Assembly: GCF_007362775.1 (NCBI RefSeq) | Contig: NZ_CP041692.1 | Coordinates: 1,488,001 to 1,552,000, forward strand | Source of the DNA: Microlunatus elymi | GTDB lineage: Bacteria; Actinomycetota; Actinomycetes; Propionibacteriales; Propionibacteriaceae | DNA length: 64,000 bases | Direction of reading: 5' to 3' | Position numbers and translations under genes: made by a program | The notes under the pieces: generated by a model | What the model was told of the DNA's origin: nothing | What the model saw: only the letters and a program-made list of their open reading frames with translations | The model's database searches: none | Shown here: positions 20,917 to 30,206 of the stretch, piece by piece | How the letters are laid out: each line of letters starts with the position of its first letter | How positions within the stretch are numbered: position 1 is the stretch's first letter

Positions 20917-21699
20917 CTAAGCGGTGTCGAGCTCGGCCCGCAGGCGTCGCGCCCAGTCACGGTTGGTGCCGTTGGCCAGTTTCTTGACACCGATCGCCAC
21001 GCCGTCGGCCGCACCTTCGTCCAGTCGCAGAGCTCGCAGCACCTCCCGCAGCACCGAGAGGGGGTCGACGGAGAGCCGGTCGTAGCTCAGCCGCAACGGT
21101 TCGATCGCCTCGCTCGCGAACCAGCTGAGCCACTGCCTGTCCAACTCCACCGTCTCGTCGTAGGTGCGGCGCAGCGCAGGCCCGTCGTAAACCGGATCCT
21201 GGTGCTCCTTCACCCGCTCCAGCGCAGTCCCATCCGGAGCCATGTGCCACAGTCCCGTCTGCTGCGCTATGACACACGACACGGCCTGCGCAATTTTGTC
21301 GGCCCGCGTGAGATGGATGAAGAGCGTTCGGCCGAAGGCTGCGCGAAATCTGTCCGCGTCACTCATCTGTTCGGGATGCAACAGCGCCAGCTTGCCCAGG
21401 AGGAAGTCGAAGCTGTGCCGCTGCAGTCTCAGACCGAAGACGCCGGTGCTGTTGGTGCCCTCGGCGATAGCCGCGTCCACCACGGTCCGCGCATAGTCGA
21501 GATCGCTGCCGCGGCGTCCCGGCGGCGTCAGTAGATGCGCCGACCAGTTCGCGACCGACGGCTCGTGGAAGAAGGATTTAGGATTGCCGGCCAGACCGGT
21601 GGCCGCAAGCAGCGAGCAGAGCAGGGTGCTTCCGCTGCGCGGGGACGTGCAGAGCACATAGGACTCAAAGCGCCCGCCGGCGCCACTCCCGATCGTCAT
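20917..21699 (-). CDS. Stf0-family sulfotransferase
   Basis: PAPS-dependent sulfotransferase of 260 residues resembling mycobacterial Stf0 (trehalose 2-sulfotransferase). The 5'-phosphosulfate loop is in YVLCTSPRSGSTLLCSLLAATGLAG (residues 14-38), followed by KSFFHEPS. The 3'-phosphate motif region is LFIHLTRADKIAQAVSCVIAQQTGLWH, and the C-terminus has RLSYDRLSVDPLSVLREVLRALRL. The acceptor is probably a carbohydrate but is not provable here. It lies at the edge of the 17.4-21.7 kb block, convergent with the phosphoesterase. Confidence 0.85.
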   Translation of the reverse strand: MTIGSGAGGRFESYVLCTSPRSGSTLLCSLLAATGLAGNPKSFFHEPSVANWSAHLLTPPGRRGSDLDYARTVVDAAIAEGTNSTGVFGLRLQRHSFDFLLGKLALLHPEQMSDADRFRAAFGRTLFIHLTRADKIAQAVSCVIAQQTGLWHMAPDGTALERVKEHQDPVYDGPALRRTYDETVELDRQWLSWFASEAIEPLRLSYDRLSVDPLSVLREVLRALRLDEGAADGVAIGVKKLANGTNRDWARRLRAELDTA

Positions 21700-21958
21700 C
21701 TGGTCAAAACTCCAGGCGCTGCGTCGGGGTGGTCACTTCGCCATTCCTACCAGTCGGGCTGTCAGCGCGGGACGGGGCAAGCTCGATCACCTGGGCCACG
21801 GACCTCACGCTCAGCTGGGTGTCCGGTGGAGACCCGATGGTCCGCCCGGCCACCGGCTGCGACGTTCGGCCGCCGGCCGCATTGGTCCGGGAACCCGTAC
21901 CGGTTCTGGATTCCGCACTGCAGGCGGAGCACTCCGAGTCGGCACTGACTCGACCGCA

Positions 21959-23842
21959 TTATCCGAGTCGTTCGTCCTCGAAGCACCAGCGCCACTTCTC
22001 GCCGGGTTCGAAGCTGCGCATCACCGGATGGCCGGTCTCGGTCCAGTGCCGGCGGGAATGCTGGGCGGGGGAGGAGTCGCAGCAGCCGACGTTGCCGCAG
22101 GTCAGGCAGAGCCGCAGGTGCACCGTACGAGTGCCCTCGCGTTCACAGTCCAGGCAGTGGCCCGGGCCGACCGGCTGGATCACGTACGGGGCATCCTCCA
22201 GATGGTTGCAGGCCCCGCGGAAACTCTCTGGTGCGCTCAACGGACTCGCCTCCGAGATCTGTTCGTCCTGGTCCGACAACACTGTCAGCATCGACTCCTC
22301 GACGTCGAGGGCATAGAGCACGTCGTCGATCACCTCGTGGTCGATCTTGCCGGTGCCGCGGATCTTCAGCACCTTGGTCCGTTCGGCCTGCAGCGTCGCC
22401 ATCCGGAGCCGGCGATACTCCTCGGCCGGCGTCTCCATGTTGCCGGTGCCGAGGCGTTCCCAGATCTCGTTCGTCCGCCGGGAGATCCGATCCCGTAGCT
22501 GGGCCAAGGTCTCCTCCGAGTCGGAGGCATCGGCGATGTCGTCCAATTTCTGCAGCGCGGCCGCCGAACTGGCCTGTAGCACCGACGCTGCCTGCAAGGC
22601 GTCCTCCCGCGGGTCGGGGCCGCGCAGTCCGGTCCGCCGAGCCAGTATTGGCAACGTCAATCCCTGCAGCAGTAGGGTTCCCGCGGTCACCACCATCGCC
22701 GAGAACACCAGCAGCGGCCGATACGGGACCGTGCTCGGCAGCACGAACGCCGCCGCCAAGGTGACCACCCCGCGCATCCCGGCCCAGCCGACGATCAGCG
22801 TCTCCGCCCTGGTCCCGCCGCCACCGTTCTCCGGATCCCGGCGCAGCAGCACCAGGTGAAAGATCCACACCATCACCATCCGGATCACGATCACCCCGCC
22901 GAACACGGCAGCGCAGACTGCGACGATCAGACCGAGGCCCAGCTTGGCCGCCGCCAGATCCGCGACGATCCAGCGGGCCTGCAGGCCGATCAACAGGAAG
23001 ACCGCGTTCTCCAGCAGGAACTGGATGGTGCCCCAGTTCATCCGTTCGCTCAGCCGGGACTGCGCGGTCTGGACCAGCGGCGCCCGATGCCCGATGATCA
23101 GGCCGGCGGTCACCACCGCGATCACGCCGGAAGCGTGCAACTCGCCGACGCCCAGCTCCTCGGCCGGCAGATAAGCGGCGAACGGAAGCAGCAGCGACAG
23201 CGCGTTGTCCAACCGTGGCGAGCTGATCCGGGACCGGATGATGCCGGCCAGCCAGGCCACCACCAGCCCGATCGCGACGCCGCCGCCGGCCGCGATCAGG
23301 AACGCCAACCCGACCTGGCCGACTCCGACCTCGGCCGTCAGCGCCAGGATGCCGACGCGTAGACACGTGATCGCCGTGGCGTCGTTGAACAGCGACTCGC
23401 CCTCCAGGATGGTGACGATCCGCCGGGGCAGCCCGACCCGACGCGCCACCGACGTCGCCGCGACCGCATCCGGCGGCGCGACCACGGCACCGATCGCAAA
23501 CGCGGCGGCGAACGGGATGCCCGGCAGCAACAACTTCACCAGCACACCGACACCGAGCGCGGTGACGACGACCAACGCCACCGACAGCAGCCCGATCGCG
23601 GGCGCCTGGGCCTTGAAGTCGACCACCGAGGAACGGATCGCGGCCGCGTACAGCAGCGGCGGCAGCAGCCCGATCAGCACCACCTCCGGCGACAGGTGCA
23701 CCTCGGGGATCTGCGGTATGAAGGAGGCGATGATGCCGATCAGCATCAGCACCAGCGGCGCGGACAACCGCAGCCGTCCGGCCAACGCGGTGAACGCGAT
23801 CACGGCGGCGGTCAGGGTGGCGATCCCCAGGGCAACGGGCAC
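21959..23842 (-). CDS. CPA1-type Na+/H+ antiporter fused to a UBP-type zinc finger
   Basis: A 627-residue protein in two parts. Residues 1-405 are a 12-13 helix cation:proton antiporter with the family core GAVVAPPDAVAATSVARRVGLPRRIVTILEGESLFNDATA and GWAGMRGVVTLAAAF. Residues 430-545 are a soluble, probably cytoplasmic helical region. The last ~80 residues are a UBP (BUZ) zinc finger: ACNHLED, CLDCEREG, RLCLTCGNVGCC, HSRRHWTETGHPV and RWCFEDE supply Cys/His ligands. In eukaryotes this finger binds ubiquitin C-termini; bacterial versions have no proven ligand. GTG 23842 was chosen because the antiporter homology begins there. Confidence 0.88.
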   Translation of the reverse strand: MPVALGIATLTAAVIAFTALAGRLRLSAPLVLMLIGIIASFIPQIPEVHLSPEVVLIGLLPPLLYAAAIRSSVVDFKAQAPAIGLLSVALVVVTALGVGVLVKLLLPGIPFAAAFAIGAVVAPPDAVAATSVARRVGLPRRIVTILEGESLFNDATAITCLRVGILALTAEVGVGQVGLAFLIAAGGGVAIGLVVAWLAGIIRSRISSPRLDNALSLLLPFAAYLPAEELGVGELHASGVIAVVTAGLIIGHRAPLVQTAQSRLSERMNWGTIQFLLENAVFLLIGLQARWIVADLAAAKLGLGLIVAVCAAVFGGVIVIRMVMVWIFHLVLLRRDPENGGGGTRAETLIVGWAGMRGVVTLAAAFVLPSTVPYRPLLVFSAMVVTAGTLLLQGLTLPILARRTGLRGPDPREDALQAASVLQASSAAALQKLDDIADASDSEETLAQLRDRISRRTNEIWERLGTGNMETPAEEYRRLRMATLQAERTKVLKIRGTGKIDHEVIDDVLYALDVEESMLTVLSDQDEQISEASPLSAPESFRGACNHLEDAPYVIQPVGPGHCLDCEREGTRTVHLRLCLTCGNVGCCDSSPAQHSRRHWTETGHPVMRSFEPGEKWRWCFEDERLG

Positions 23843-23869
23843 GCGGCTATCGTGCCAGCAGGCCGCTGC

Positions 23870-23912
23870 CCGGCCAGAATGCCATCGGGGACCGGCAAGA
23901 ATGCCATCGGGG
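23870..23912. repeat. Two tandem 21-bp repeats between divergent genes
   Basis: CCGGC(C/A)AGAATGCCATCGGG occurs at 23870-23890 and 23892-23912, a 22-bp period (about two helical turns). They lie between the antiporter start (23842) and the APH-like kinase start (23941). Same-face spacing suggests a direct-repeat operator. Confidence 0.65.
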
Positions 23913-23940
23913 GCGGAACGCCTGAAGCATCGGGAGGACT

Positions 23941-25215
23941 GTGACACCGAACGCACCTGCCGTCGACGACGGGTCCGAGCTGCTCACCTCGGGTGACGCG
24001 CAGGACGTGCTGGCCGCTGCCGTACGGCATCGCGGCGGGACGCTGGTGTCCTGGAAACTCGACCATGTCGACGCCAACCCCCGGCGCAGTACGACGGCCA
24101 CCTTCCATGCGGTCGTCGACTGGCCGTACGGCCGACGCGAGGAGTTGATCGGTGCCAGCGCGCGGGTCGAGGGCCGCAACCGTACCGACGAACGCGCGGT
24201 GATCTTCGGCGACGGCAGCCGGGAGGTCGCGGTCTGGATCTATCCCGACGACCCGGACCTGGTCGGACTGCCGCGGGCGGCCTACCCGGATCGCTTCGCC
24301 GCACTGCTGACCGAATTGGGCACCCTGGGCCGTCCGGTCAGCAAGGATCAGGTCCAACTGCAGGTGATCGGCTATCGGCCACGTCGCCGGGCCGTGTTGA
24401 AGGCGACCATTGCCGGGCCTGTGAGCACTCGCGGGCAGAGCACTCGCGGGCCGAGTCAATCCCGGCCGGAAGTGCTGTACGTCAAGGTGTTGCGGGAGAG
24501 CAGCTACGCGGCCGTGCTCGGTCGGCATCGGCTGCTGCTGGATGCCGGGCTGCCGTCGCCGCCGATCGCCGCGGCCACCGCCGACCAGTTGCTGGTACTG
24601 CGCGAGTTGCCCGGTCGTCCGCTGGCGCGGGCGTTGTTCGACTCGGTCCCCCCGGTCGGCGCCGAGGATTTGATCGGACTGCTGGACGCGATGCCCGCGG
24701 CGGTGTCGACGCTGGAACGGCATCGCCCGTGGGCCGATGCGGTCGACCAGTACGCGACGATGGTCGCGGCCGCGCTGCCGGAGGCCGAATCGATTTTGAC
24801 CGCGATGGTCAGCGCGATTCGTTCCGGACTGGGCGGAATCCCGCTCGGCAACGAGCCGACCCACGGCGACTTCTACGAGGCCCAACTGTTCGTACGTCGT
24901 GGCCGGGTGAGCGGGATCCTGGACATCGACACCATCGGGCCGGGGAGGCGGGCCGATGATCTTGCCTGCCTGGTCGCCCATCTGGCCACGGTGCAGCGGA
25001 TGAACGCCGAGCAGGCGTCCCGGGTACAGCGGCTGATCGATCAGTGGCTGCCGGTGTTCGACCGCCGGGTCGATCCGGTCGAGTTGCGGCTGCGGGCGGC
25101 CGCGATCGCGATCTCGCTGGCCACCGGGCCGTATCGAGGTCAGGAAGCTGACTGGCAGGGCGAAACCTGGCAGATCCTGCGGTCGGCCGATCAACTGATC
25201 CGCAGTATTTCCTGA
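23941..25215 (+). CDS. APH-like phosphotransferase
   Basis: Aminoglycoside-phosphotransferase/choline-kinase fold protein of 424 residues. The Brenner-type motif is THGDFYEAQLFV near residue 313, with catalytic Asp and Gln where many members have Asn. The metal motif is ILDIDTIGPGRRADDLA. The first ~160 residues form an extra N-terminal region including ALLTELG and QVQLQVIGYRPRRRAVLKA. A short in-frame DNA duplication (AGCACTCGCGGGC twice, 24424-24452) sits in a surface loop. GTG 23941 follows GGGAGGA. The substrate is unknown; a small-molecule or sugar kinase is as likely as drug resistance. Confidence 0.8.
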   Translation: MTPNAPAVDDGSELLTSGDAQDVLAAAVRHRGGTLVSWKLDHVDANPRRSTTATFHAVVDWPYGRREELIGASARVEGRNRTDERAVIFGDGSREVAVWIYPDDPDLVGLPRAAYPDRFAALLTELGTLGRPVSKDQVQLQVIGYRPRRRAVLKATIAGPVSTRGQSTRGPSQSRPEVLYVKVLRESSYAAVLGRHRLLLDAGLPSPPIAAATADQLLVLRELPGRPLARALFDSVPPVGAEDLIGLLDAMPAAVSTLERHRPWADAVDQYATMVAAALPEAESILTAMVSAIRSGLGGIPLGNEPTHGDFYEAQLFVRRGRVSGILDIDTIGPGRRADDLACLVAHLATVQRMNAEQASRVQRLIDQWLPVFDRRVDPVELRLRAAAIAISLATGPYRGQEADWQGETWQILRSADQLIRSIS

Positions 25216-25339
25216 CGAGTTGATCAAGGTCTGCCGTGATCTGCAGCCTGATGTGCCAATCGTGGCCGAGCACGCTACGATCCCCAAGGTCTTGGGCGCC
25301 GGACGAAAACTTTCGGCAAGGACCCGAGGCCCCACGTAC

Positions 25340-25397
25340 ACCGGCCTAACCCCCGAGGGCCGGTTGGGAGATCCGCGTACCCCCTGGGTGCGCGGAT
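25340..25397. terminator. Two consecutive hairpins after the APH-like gene
   Basis: Hairpin 1: ACCGGCC (25340-25346) pairs with GGCCGGT (25358-25364). Hairpin 2: ATCCGCGTACCC (25371-25382) pairs with GGGTGCGCGGAT with one G-U pair, followed by a T-rich TTCTTCCGTTTG. The second looks like a real intrinsic terminator. They lie 125 bp after the kinase stop; the DNA between (25216-25339) shows nothing recognisable. Confidence 0.65.
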
Positions 25398-25465
25398 TCT
25401 TCCGTTTGTAGCGCAGTCGAGTTTCTGCCTGCTGCCGCGATTTACCTTGGCGGCTTACTTTCCGA

Positions 25466-26040
25466 GGGGCGACCCCCGGACCCCCGCCTGGGGCACCTCT
25501 TCCGCTCAACTCACTTCGACTCCTCCGGAGCCGGTCTCGCGCTGGGGCGCTCGACAGGCGTTCAATCTGGCCTTCAAGCGTTCGTGGTGGCGGCAGATAT
25601 TGGGCGCAGTCGGGCTGGGTGCGTGCTTCCGCGACTTGGTCTGGCGTCTTGCGTTGCGAGGGGCGACCCCCGGACCCCCGCCTGGGGCACCTCTTCCGCT
25701 CAACTCACTTCGACTCCTCCGGAGCCGGTCTCGCGCTGGGGCGCTCGACAGGCGTTCAATCTGGCCTTCAAGCGTTCGTGGTGGCGGCAGATATTGGGCG
25801 CAGTCGGGCTGGGTGCGTGCTTCCGCGACTTGGTCTGGCGTCTTGCGTTGCGGGGGGCGACCCCCGGACCCCCGCCTGGGGCACCTCGTCCGCTCAACTC
25901 ACTTCGACTCCTCCGGAGTCGGTCTCGCGCTGGGGCGCTCGACAGGGTGTTCAATCTGGCCTTCAAGCGTTTGTGGTGGCGGCAGATATTGGGCGCGGTC
26001 GGGCTGGGTGGCTGCTTCGGCTACCAGACCGCGGCGGCGG
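25466..26040. repeat. Three tandem copies of a ~193-bp repeat unit
   Basis: The marker GACCCCCGGACCCCCGCC recurs at 25472, 25665 and 25859 (periods 193 and 194). Copies 1 and 2 are nearly identical and copy 3 is slightly diverged and ends early at about 26040. All six frames are open over much of the block because the sequence is GC-rich and the period is close to a multiple of three, but no codon bias or known domain is visible, so I treat it as non-coding. A diverged single copy in the other orientation lies at 37600-37785. The block fills the gap between the APH-like gene and methylmalonyl-CoA mutase. Confidence 0.9.
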
Positions 26041-26069
26041 CAGCGACCTGACCGCGTAGGTTAATCCGC

Positions 26070-27650
26070 ATGCGGGAGCGAGAGACCGAGTCGGGGACGC
26101 CGTTCAAGACGGTGTACGACGCGGAGGATCTGGCCGGGTTCGATCCCGCACGGCTCGGGGAACCGGGCGAGTTTCCGTACACACGTGGCGTTTATCCGGG
26201 GATGTACACCGAGCGGCCGTGGACGATGCGGCAGTATGCCGGGTTCGGCACCGCGAGCGAGTCCAACCAGCGCTATCGCGAGTTGATCGAGAACGGCACC
26301 ACCGGGCTGTCGGTCGCCTTCGACCTGCCCACCCAGATGGGCTACGACTCGGACGCGTCCCTGGCGCACGGCGAGGTCGGCAAGGTCGGGGTGGCGATCG
26401 ACAGCCTGGCCGACATGCGGGTGCTGTTCGACCGGATTCCGTTGGGCGAAGTCTCCACCTCGATGACGATCAACGCACCGGCGGCGGTGCTGCTGCTGCT
26501 CTACCAACTGGTCGCCGAGGAGCAGGGCGTCGACCCGACGCGGCTCACCGGCACCATCCAGAACGACGTGCTCAAGGAGTACATCGCCCGCGGCACCTAC
26601 ATCTTTCCGCCGGCGGCCAGTCTGCGGCTGGTCAGCGACACTTTTTCCTACTGTCGCAGCGAATTGCCGCGTTGGAACACGATCTCGATCTCCGGCTATC
26701 ACATGGCAGAGGCCGGTGCTCATCCGGCGCAGGAGATCGCGTTCACCCTGGCCAACGGGATCGCCTACGTCCAGGCCGCGATCGACGCGGGCCTGGCAGT
26801 GGACGACTTCGCGCCCCGGTTGAGCTTCTTCTTCGTCAGCCGCACCAGCCTGCTGGAGGAGGTGGCGAAGTTCCGTGCGGCCCGCCGGATCTGGGCCCAC
26901 GTGATGCGGGATCGCTTCGGAGCAAGGAATCCCAAGTCGTTGATGCTGCGCTTCCACACCCAGACCGCGGGGGTGCAGCTGACCGCGCAGCAGCCCGAGG
27001 TCAACCTGGTCCGGGTCGCGGTGCAGGCGCTGGCTGCGGTGCTCGGTGGCACCCAGTCCCTGCACACGAACTCCTTCGACGAGGCGATCGCGCTGCCCAC
27101 CCAGAAGGCCGCACGGCTGGCGTTACGCACCCAGCAGGTGATCGCGTACGAGTCCGACGTCACCAAGACCGTCGATCCCTTCGCCGGCTCGTACGTGATC
27201 GAGTCGCTCACCGATGACCTTGAAGACCATGCCCTCAAGTTGATGCAACGCGTTGATGATCTTGGTGGTGCGGTGGCTGCGATCGAACAGGGGTACCAGA
27301 AGAGCGAGATCGAGCAGACCGCGTACGCGACCGCGCAGCAGATCGACGACGGGGAACGGATTGTCGTCGGGGTCAACAGGTTCACCCTGGCCGAGGAGGA
27401 ACCGTACGAGCCGCTGCGGGTCGACCCGGCGATCGAACAAGCACAAGTCGATCGGCTCGTCTCGTTGCGGGCCGGTCGTGATCAACAAGCCGTCGACGCC
27501 GCCCTTGATCAACTTCGTACAGCCGCGAAGGGCGACGACAACGTGCTCTATCCGATGAAGGAAGCGTTGCGCGCGCTCGCCACCGTCGGTGAGGTGTGTG
27601 ACGTGCTCCGCGAGGTCTGGGGACGCTACCAGCCCAGCGACCGGTTCTGA
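26070..27650 (+). CDS. Methylmalonyl-CoA mutase large (catalytic) subunit family
   Basis: A 526-residue protein of the B12-dependent acyl-CoA mutase large-subunit type (TIGR00641), lacking the C-terminal cobalamin-binding domain of full-length MutB. Conserved motifs are [93 protein letters not shown], and [14 protein letters not shown]. It must pair with a separate B12-binding subunit, which is not in this window. The reaction is probably (R)-methylmalonyl-CoA to succinyl-CoA, though related mutases act on isobutyryl-CoA or ethylmalonyl-CoA. ATG 26070 is the first start with homology. Confidence 0.88.
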   Translation: MRERETESGTPFKTVYDAEDLAGFDPARLGEPGEFPYTRGVYPGMYTERPWTMRQYAGFGTASESNQRYRELIENGTTGLSVAFDLPTQMGYDSDASLAHGEVGKVGVAIDSLADMRVLFDRIPLGEVSTSMTINAPAAVLLLLYQLVAEEQGVDPTRLTGTIQNDVLKEYIARGTYIFPPAASLRLVSDTFSYCRSELPRWNTISISGYHMAEAGAHPAQEIAFTLANGIAYVQAAIDAGLAVDDFAPRLSFFFVSRTSLLEEVAKFRAARRIWAHVMRDRFGARNPKSLMLRFHTQTAGVQLTAQQPEVNLVRVAVQALAAVLGGTQSLHTNSFDEAIALPTQKAARLALRTQQVIAYESDVTKTVDPFAGSYVIESLTDDLEDHALKLMQRVDDLGGAVAAIEQGYQKSEIEQTAYATAQQIDDGERIVVGVNRFTLAEEEPYEPLRVDPAIEQAQVDRLVSLRAGRDQQAVDAALDQLRTAAKGDDNVLYPMKEALRALATVGEVCDVLREVWGRYQPSDRF

Positions 27651-27670
27651 CGTTGTGCCAGACTCGCGGC

Positions 27671-28870
27671 ATGACCGAAGATGATCATCCGACGAAGTTG
27701 ATCATGACATCGCTGGCGGAGCTCGAGTCCGAGTTGATCGACTTCCGCCGCGACCTGCACGCCCATCCGGAGCTGGGGTTCGCCGAGCAGCGGACCACGA
27801 CCAAGATCATCGAGCGGCTGGTCGCGGCCGGACTGTCGCCGCACCGGCTGCCGTCCGGGACCGGGCTGGTCTGTGATCTTGTCCCGGCCGGGATGGAGGG
27901 CCGGCCGATGATCGGCCTGCGCGCCGACATCGATGCACTCCCGATCACCGACATCAAGGATGTTCCTTACAGGTCAGAGAATCCGGGCGTCTGCCATGCC
28001 TGCGGTCACGACGTCCACACCAGTGTCGTGCTCGGCACCGGGCTCGTCCTGGCCGGCCTGCTGGACCGGATGACCAAGCCGGTGCGGTTGATCTTCCAGC
28101 CGGCCGAGGAGCTCGTCCCCGGCGGTGCGCCGGCGACGATCGAGGCCGGCGTACTGGACGGCCTGGACGAGGTGTACGCGATGCACTGCGATCCGCGGAC
28201 CTCGGTCGGCCGGATCGCGCTCACCACCGGGCCGATCACCTCGGCGTTGGACCGGATCCTGGTCCGGCTGTCCGGGCCGGGCGGCCACACCTCCCGGCCG
28301 CAGCTGACCTGCGACCTGGTCGCGGCACTGGCCCAGGTCGCCGTTCAGGCGCCGCTGCTGCTCTCCCGCCGGGTCGATCCGCGCGGCGGCAGCTCGCTGG
28401 TCTGGGGCCGGATCAACGCCGGTACGACGGCGAACGCGATTCCTGCGGTCGGCGAGTTGGAGGGCACGGTTCGGTCGTTGCAGCTCAGCGGCTGGCGGGA
28501 AGCGCAGCAGCAGCTGCCCGAGCTGATCAGGCAGATCGCCGAGCCGTACGGTGCCGCGGTCGAGGTGAGCATGACCGAGGGGGTGCCTCCCACCGTCAAC
28601 GACGCGGCCGCCGTGCGACGGCTGACCGAGGCGGCCGCAGCCGTGCTGGGCGACCAGGCGGTCGGCATCACCGAGCAGTCGCTGGGCGGCGAGGATTTCT
28701 CCTGGATGCTGCAGCAGGTGCCGGGCGCGATGGCCCGGCTCGGCGTACGGAGTCCGCACGCCGACCCGGCCGAGGTTGTCGACCTGCATCAGGCCGGCTT
28801 CGACCCCGACGAAGGTGCGATCGCCACCGGCGTCAGCGTCTTCAGTCGACTGGCGCTCGGCCACGACTGA
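27671..28870 (+). CDS. M20-family amidohydrolase (HipO-like)
   Basis: Zinc amidase/peptidase of the M20D group, 399 residues, related to N-acyl amino-acid hydrolases. Metal and catalytic motifs are FRRDLHAHPELGF, GLRADIDALPI, CHACGHDVHTS (His and Asp ligands), QPAEELVPGG (catalytic Glu pair), the dimerisation-domain His in GPGGHTSRP, and GGEDFSWML (C-terminal ligand). ATG 27671 was chosen; ATG 27704 would remove a charged 11-residue lead. It starts 20 bp after the mutase stop and is probably co-transcribed. Substrate unknown. Confidence 0.88.
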   Translation: MTEDDHPTKLIMTSLAELESELIDFRRDLHAHPELGFAEQRTTTKIIERLVAAGLSPHRLPSGTGLVCDLVPAGMEGRPMIGLRADIDALPITDIKDVPYRSENPGVCHACGHDVHTSVVLGTGLVLAGLLDRMTKPVRLIFQPAEELVPGGAPATIEAGVLDGLDEVYAMHCDPRTSVGRIALTTGPITSALDRILVRLSGPGGHTSRPQLTCDLVAALAQVAVQAPLLLSRRVDPRGGSSLVWGRINAGTTANAIPAVGELEGTVRSLQLSGWREAQQQLPELIRQIAEPYGAAVEVSMTEGVPPTVNDAAAVRRLTEAAAAVLGDQAVGITEQSLGGEDFSWMLQQVPGAMARLGVRSPHADPAEVVDLHQAGFDPDEGAIATGVSVFSRLALGHD

Positions 28871-29038
28871 CGGGCTCGCGCTAACGAACTTGTATCGTCC
28901 GGCCGTGCAGATTGCCGCAGGCGCGACGCGAGCCGACCTGTCGGGCTACAGTGCCGGTTGCCAGGCACCGAACGGAGCAGGATTTCGCTGCGGGAACGGT
29001 CTTGGTCGATAGGTTCCGGGGTTTGTCGAGGAGGCGGC

Positions 29039-30181
29039 GTGAAGAAATCCATCATCAGCGTGGCGGCGGTGGCAGGAGCATTGGCGCTCGGTCTGGCGAG
29101 TTGCGCCCAGCCGCCGGGCAACGAGTCCGGCAACAGCGCCAGCCCGAAGACGTCGGCCAGCAGTCCGGCGGCCGGCGGTGGTGCCAGCGCGAGCAACGCC
29201 TCCTTCAAGGCCTGCATGGTCTCCGACTCGGGCGGCTTCGACGACAAGTCGTTCAACCAGACCTCGTACAAGGGCCTGACCGACGCCAAGAAGGAGTTCG
29301 GCATCCAGACCGGTGCGGTCGAGTCGAACAGCAACTCCGACTACGCCAAGAACATCCAGTCGATGGTGGCCGCCAAGTGCAACATCATCGTCACCGTCGG
29401 CTTCCTGCTCGCCGATGACACCCTGGCGGCGGCCAAGGCCAATCCCGACATCGATTTCGCCATCGTCGACTCGGACGACCCCAAGTTCAAGGCGGTGAAG
29501 AACCTCAAGCCGCTGGTCTTCAACACCGCCGAGTCCAGCTTCCTCGGCGGCTACCTGGCCGCCTCGATGACCAAGACCGGCAAGGTCGCCACCTTCGGCG
29601 GCACCAAGATCCCGACCGTGACGATCTTCATGGACGGCTTCGCCCAGGGCGTCGAGTATTACAACAAGCAGAACGGCAAGAACGTCCAGCTGATCGGCTG
29701 GAACGCGGCCAAGCAGGACGGCCAGTTCGTGCCCGGCGATCAGCCGTTCGAGAACGTCACCGGCGGCAAGCAGGTCGCGCAGAACCTGGTCAGCCAGGGG
29801 GCCGACATCCTCTTCCCGGTCGCCGGCCCGGCCGGTGAGGGTGCGTTGCAGACCGCCAAGGCCAGCGGCGGCAAGGTGAACGCGATCTGGGTCGACACCG
29901 ACGGCTGCATCAGCGCGGCGTCCTACTGCCCGCAGATCATCAGCAGCGTCTACAAGGGCATGGATGTTGCTGTGACGGACGTGATCAAGGCGTCGATGGA
30001 CAAGACCTTCAGCCCGGATGCCTTCGTCGGCACCCTGGAGAACAAGGGCACCGGCCTGGCTCCCTTCCACGATTGGGATTCCAAGGTCCCCGCGGATGTG
30101 AAATCCAAGCTTGATCAACTCAAGTCCGACATCATCTCCGGCAAGATCAAGATCACCTCGAAGGCCCAGCCGGGCAGCTGA
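29039..30181 (+). CDS. BMP-family nucleoside-binding lipoprotein
   Basis: Substrate-binding lipoprotein of a nucleoside ABC importer (Bmp/PnrA family), 380 residues. A type II signal peptide ends in the lipobox LASC (residues 19-22), followed by a Ser/Ala/Gly-rich linker to residue 58. The mature domain has the family signature MVSDSGGFDDKSFNQTSYKGL and later GGYLAASMTKTGKVATFGG and VAGPAGEGALQTA. GTG 29039 has GAGGAG five bases upstream. It is the first gene of a run that continues with ATPase, two permeases and cytidine deaminase, so nucleosides are the likely ligand. Confidence 0.92.
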   Translation: MKKSIISVAAVAGALALGLASCAQPPGNESGNSASPKTSASSPAAGGGASASNASFKACMVSDSGGFDDKSFNQTSYKGLTDAKKEFGIQTGAVESNSNSDYAKNIQSMVAAKCNIIVTVGFLLADDTLAAAKANPDIDFAIVDSDDPKFKAVKNLKPLVFNTAESSFLGGYLAASMTKTGKVATFGGTKIPTVTIFMDGFAQGVEYYNKQNGKNVQLIGWNAAKQDGQFVPGDQPFENVTGGKQVAQNLVSQGADILFPVAGPAGEGALQTAKASGGKVNAIWVDTDGCISAASYCPQIISSVYKGMDVAVTDVIKASMDKTFSPDAFVGTLENKGTGLAPFHDWDSKVPADVKSKLDQLKSDIISGKIKITSKAQPGS

Positions 30182-30206
30182 GTTGATCAACCGGAACTGA
30201 CACGAG

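Noticed and set aside
24424-24452. Insertion scar in the APH-like gene (AGCACTCGCGGGC twice)
   Set aside because: In frame, very short and in a loop region; simple slippage is enough to explain it.
25466-26040. CRISPR array
   Set aside because: The period is 193 bp and the whole unit repeats, with no short repeat and unique spacer pattern and no cas genes nearby.
25447-26064. Open frames of up to 205 codons through the 193-bp repeats in several frames
   Set aside because: The translations simply repeat with the DNA period, show no domain and are open in more than one frame, so the block is treated as a non-coding repeat.
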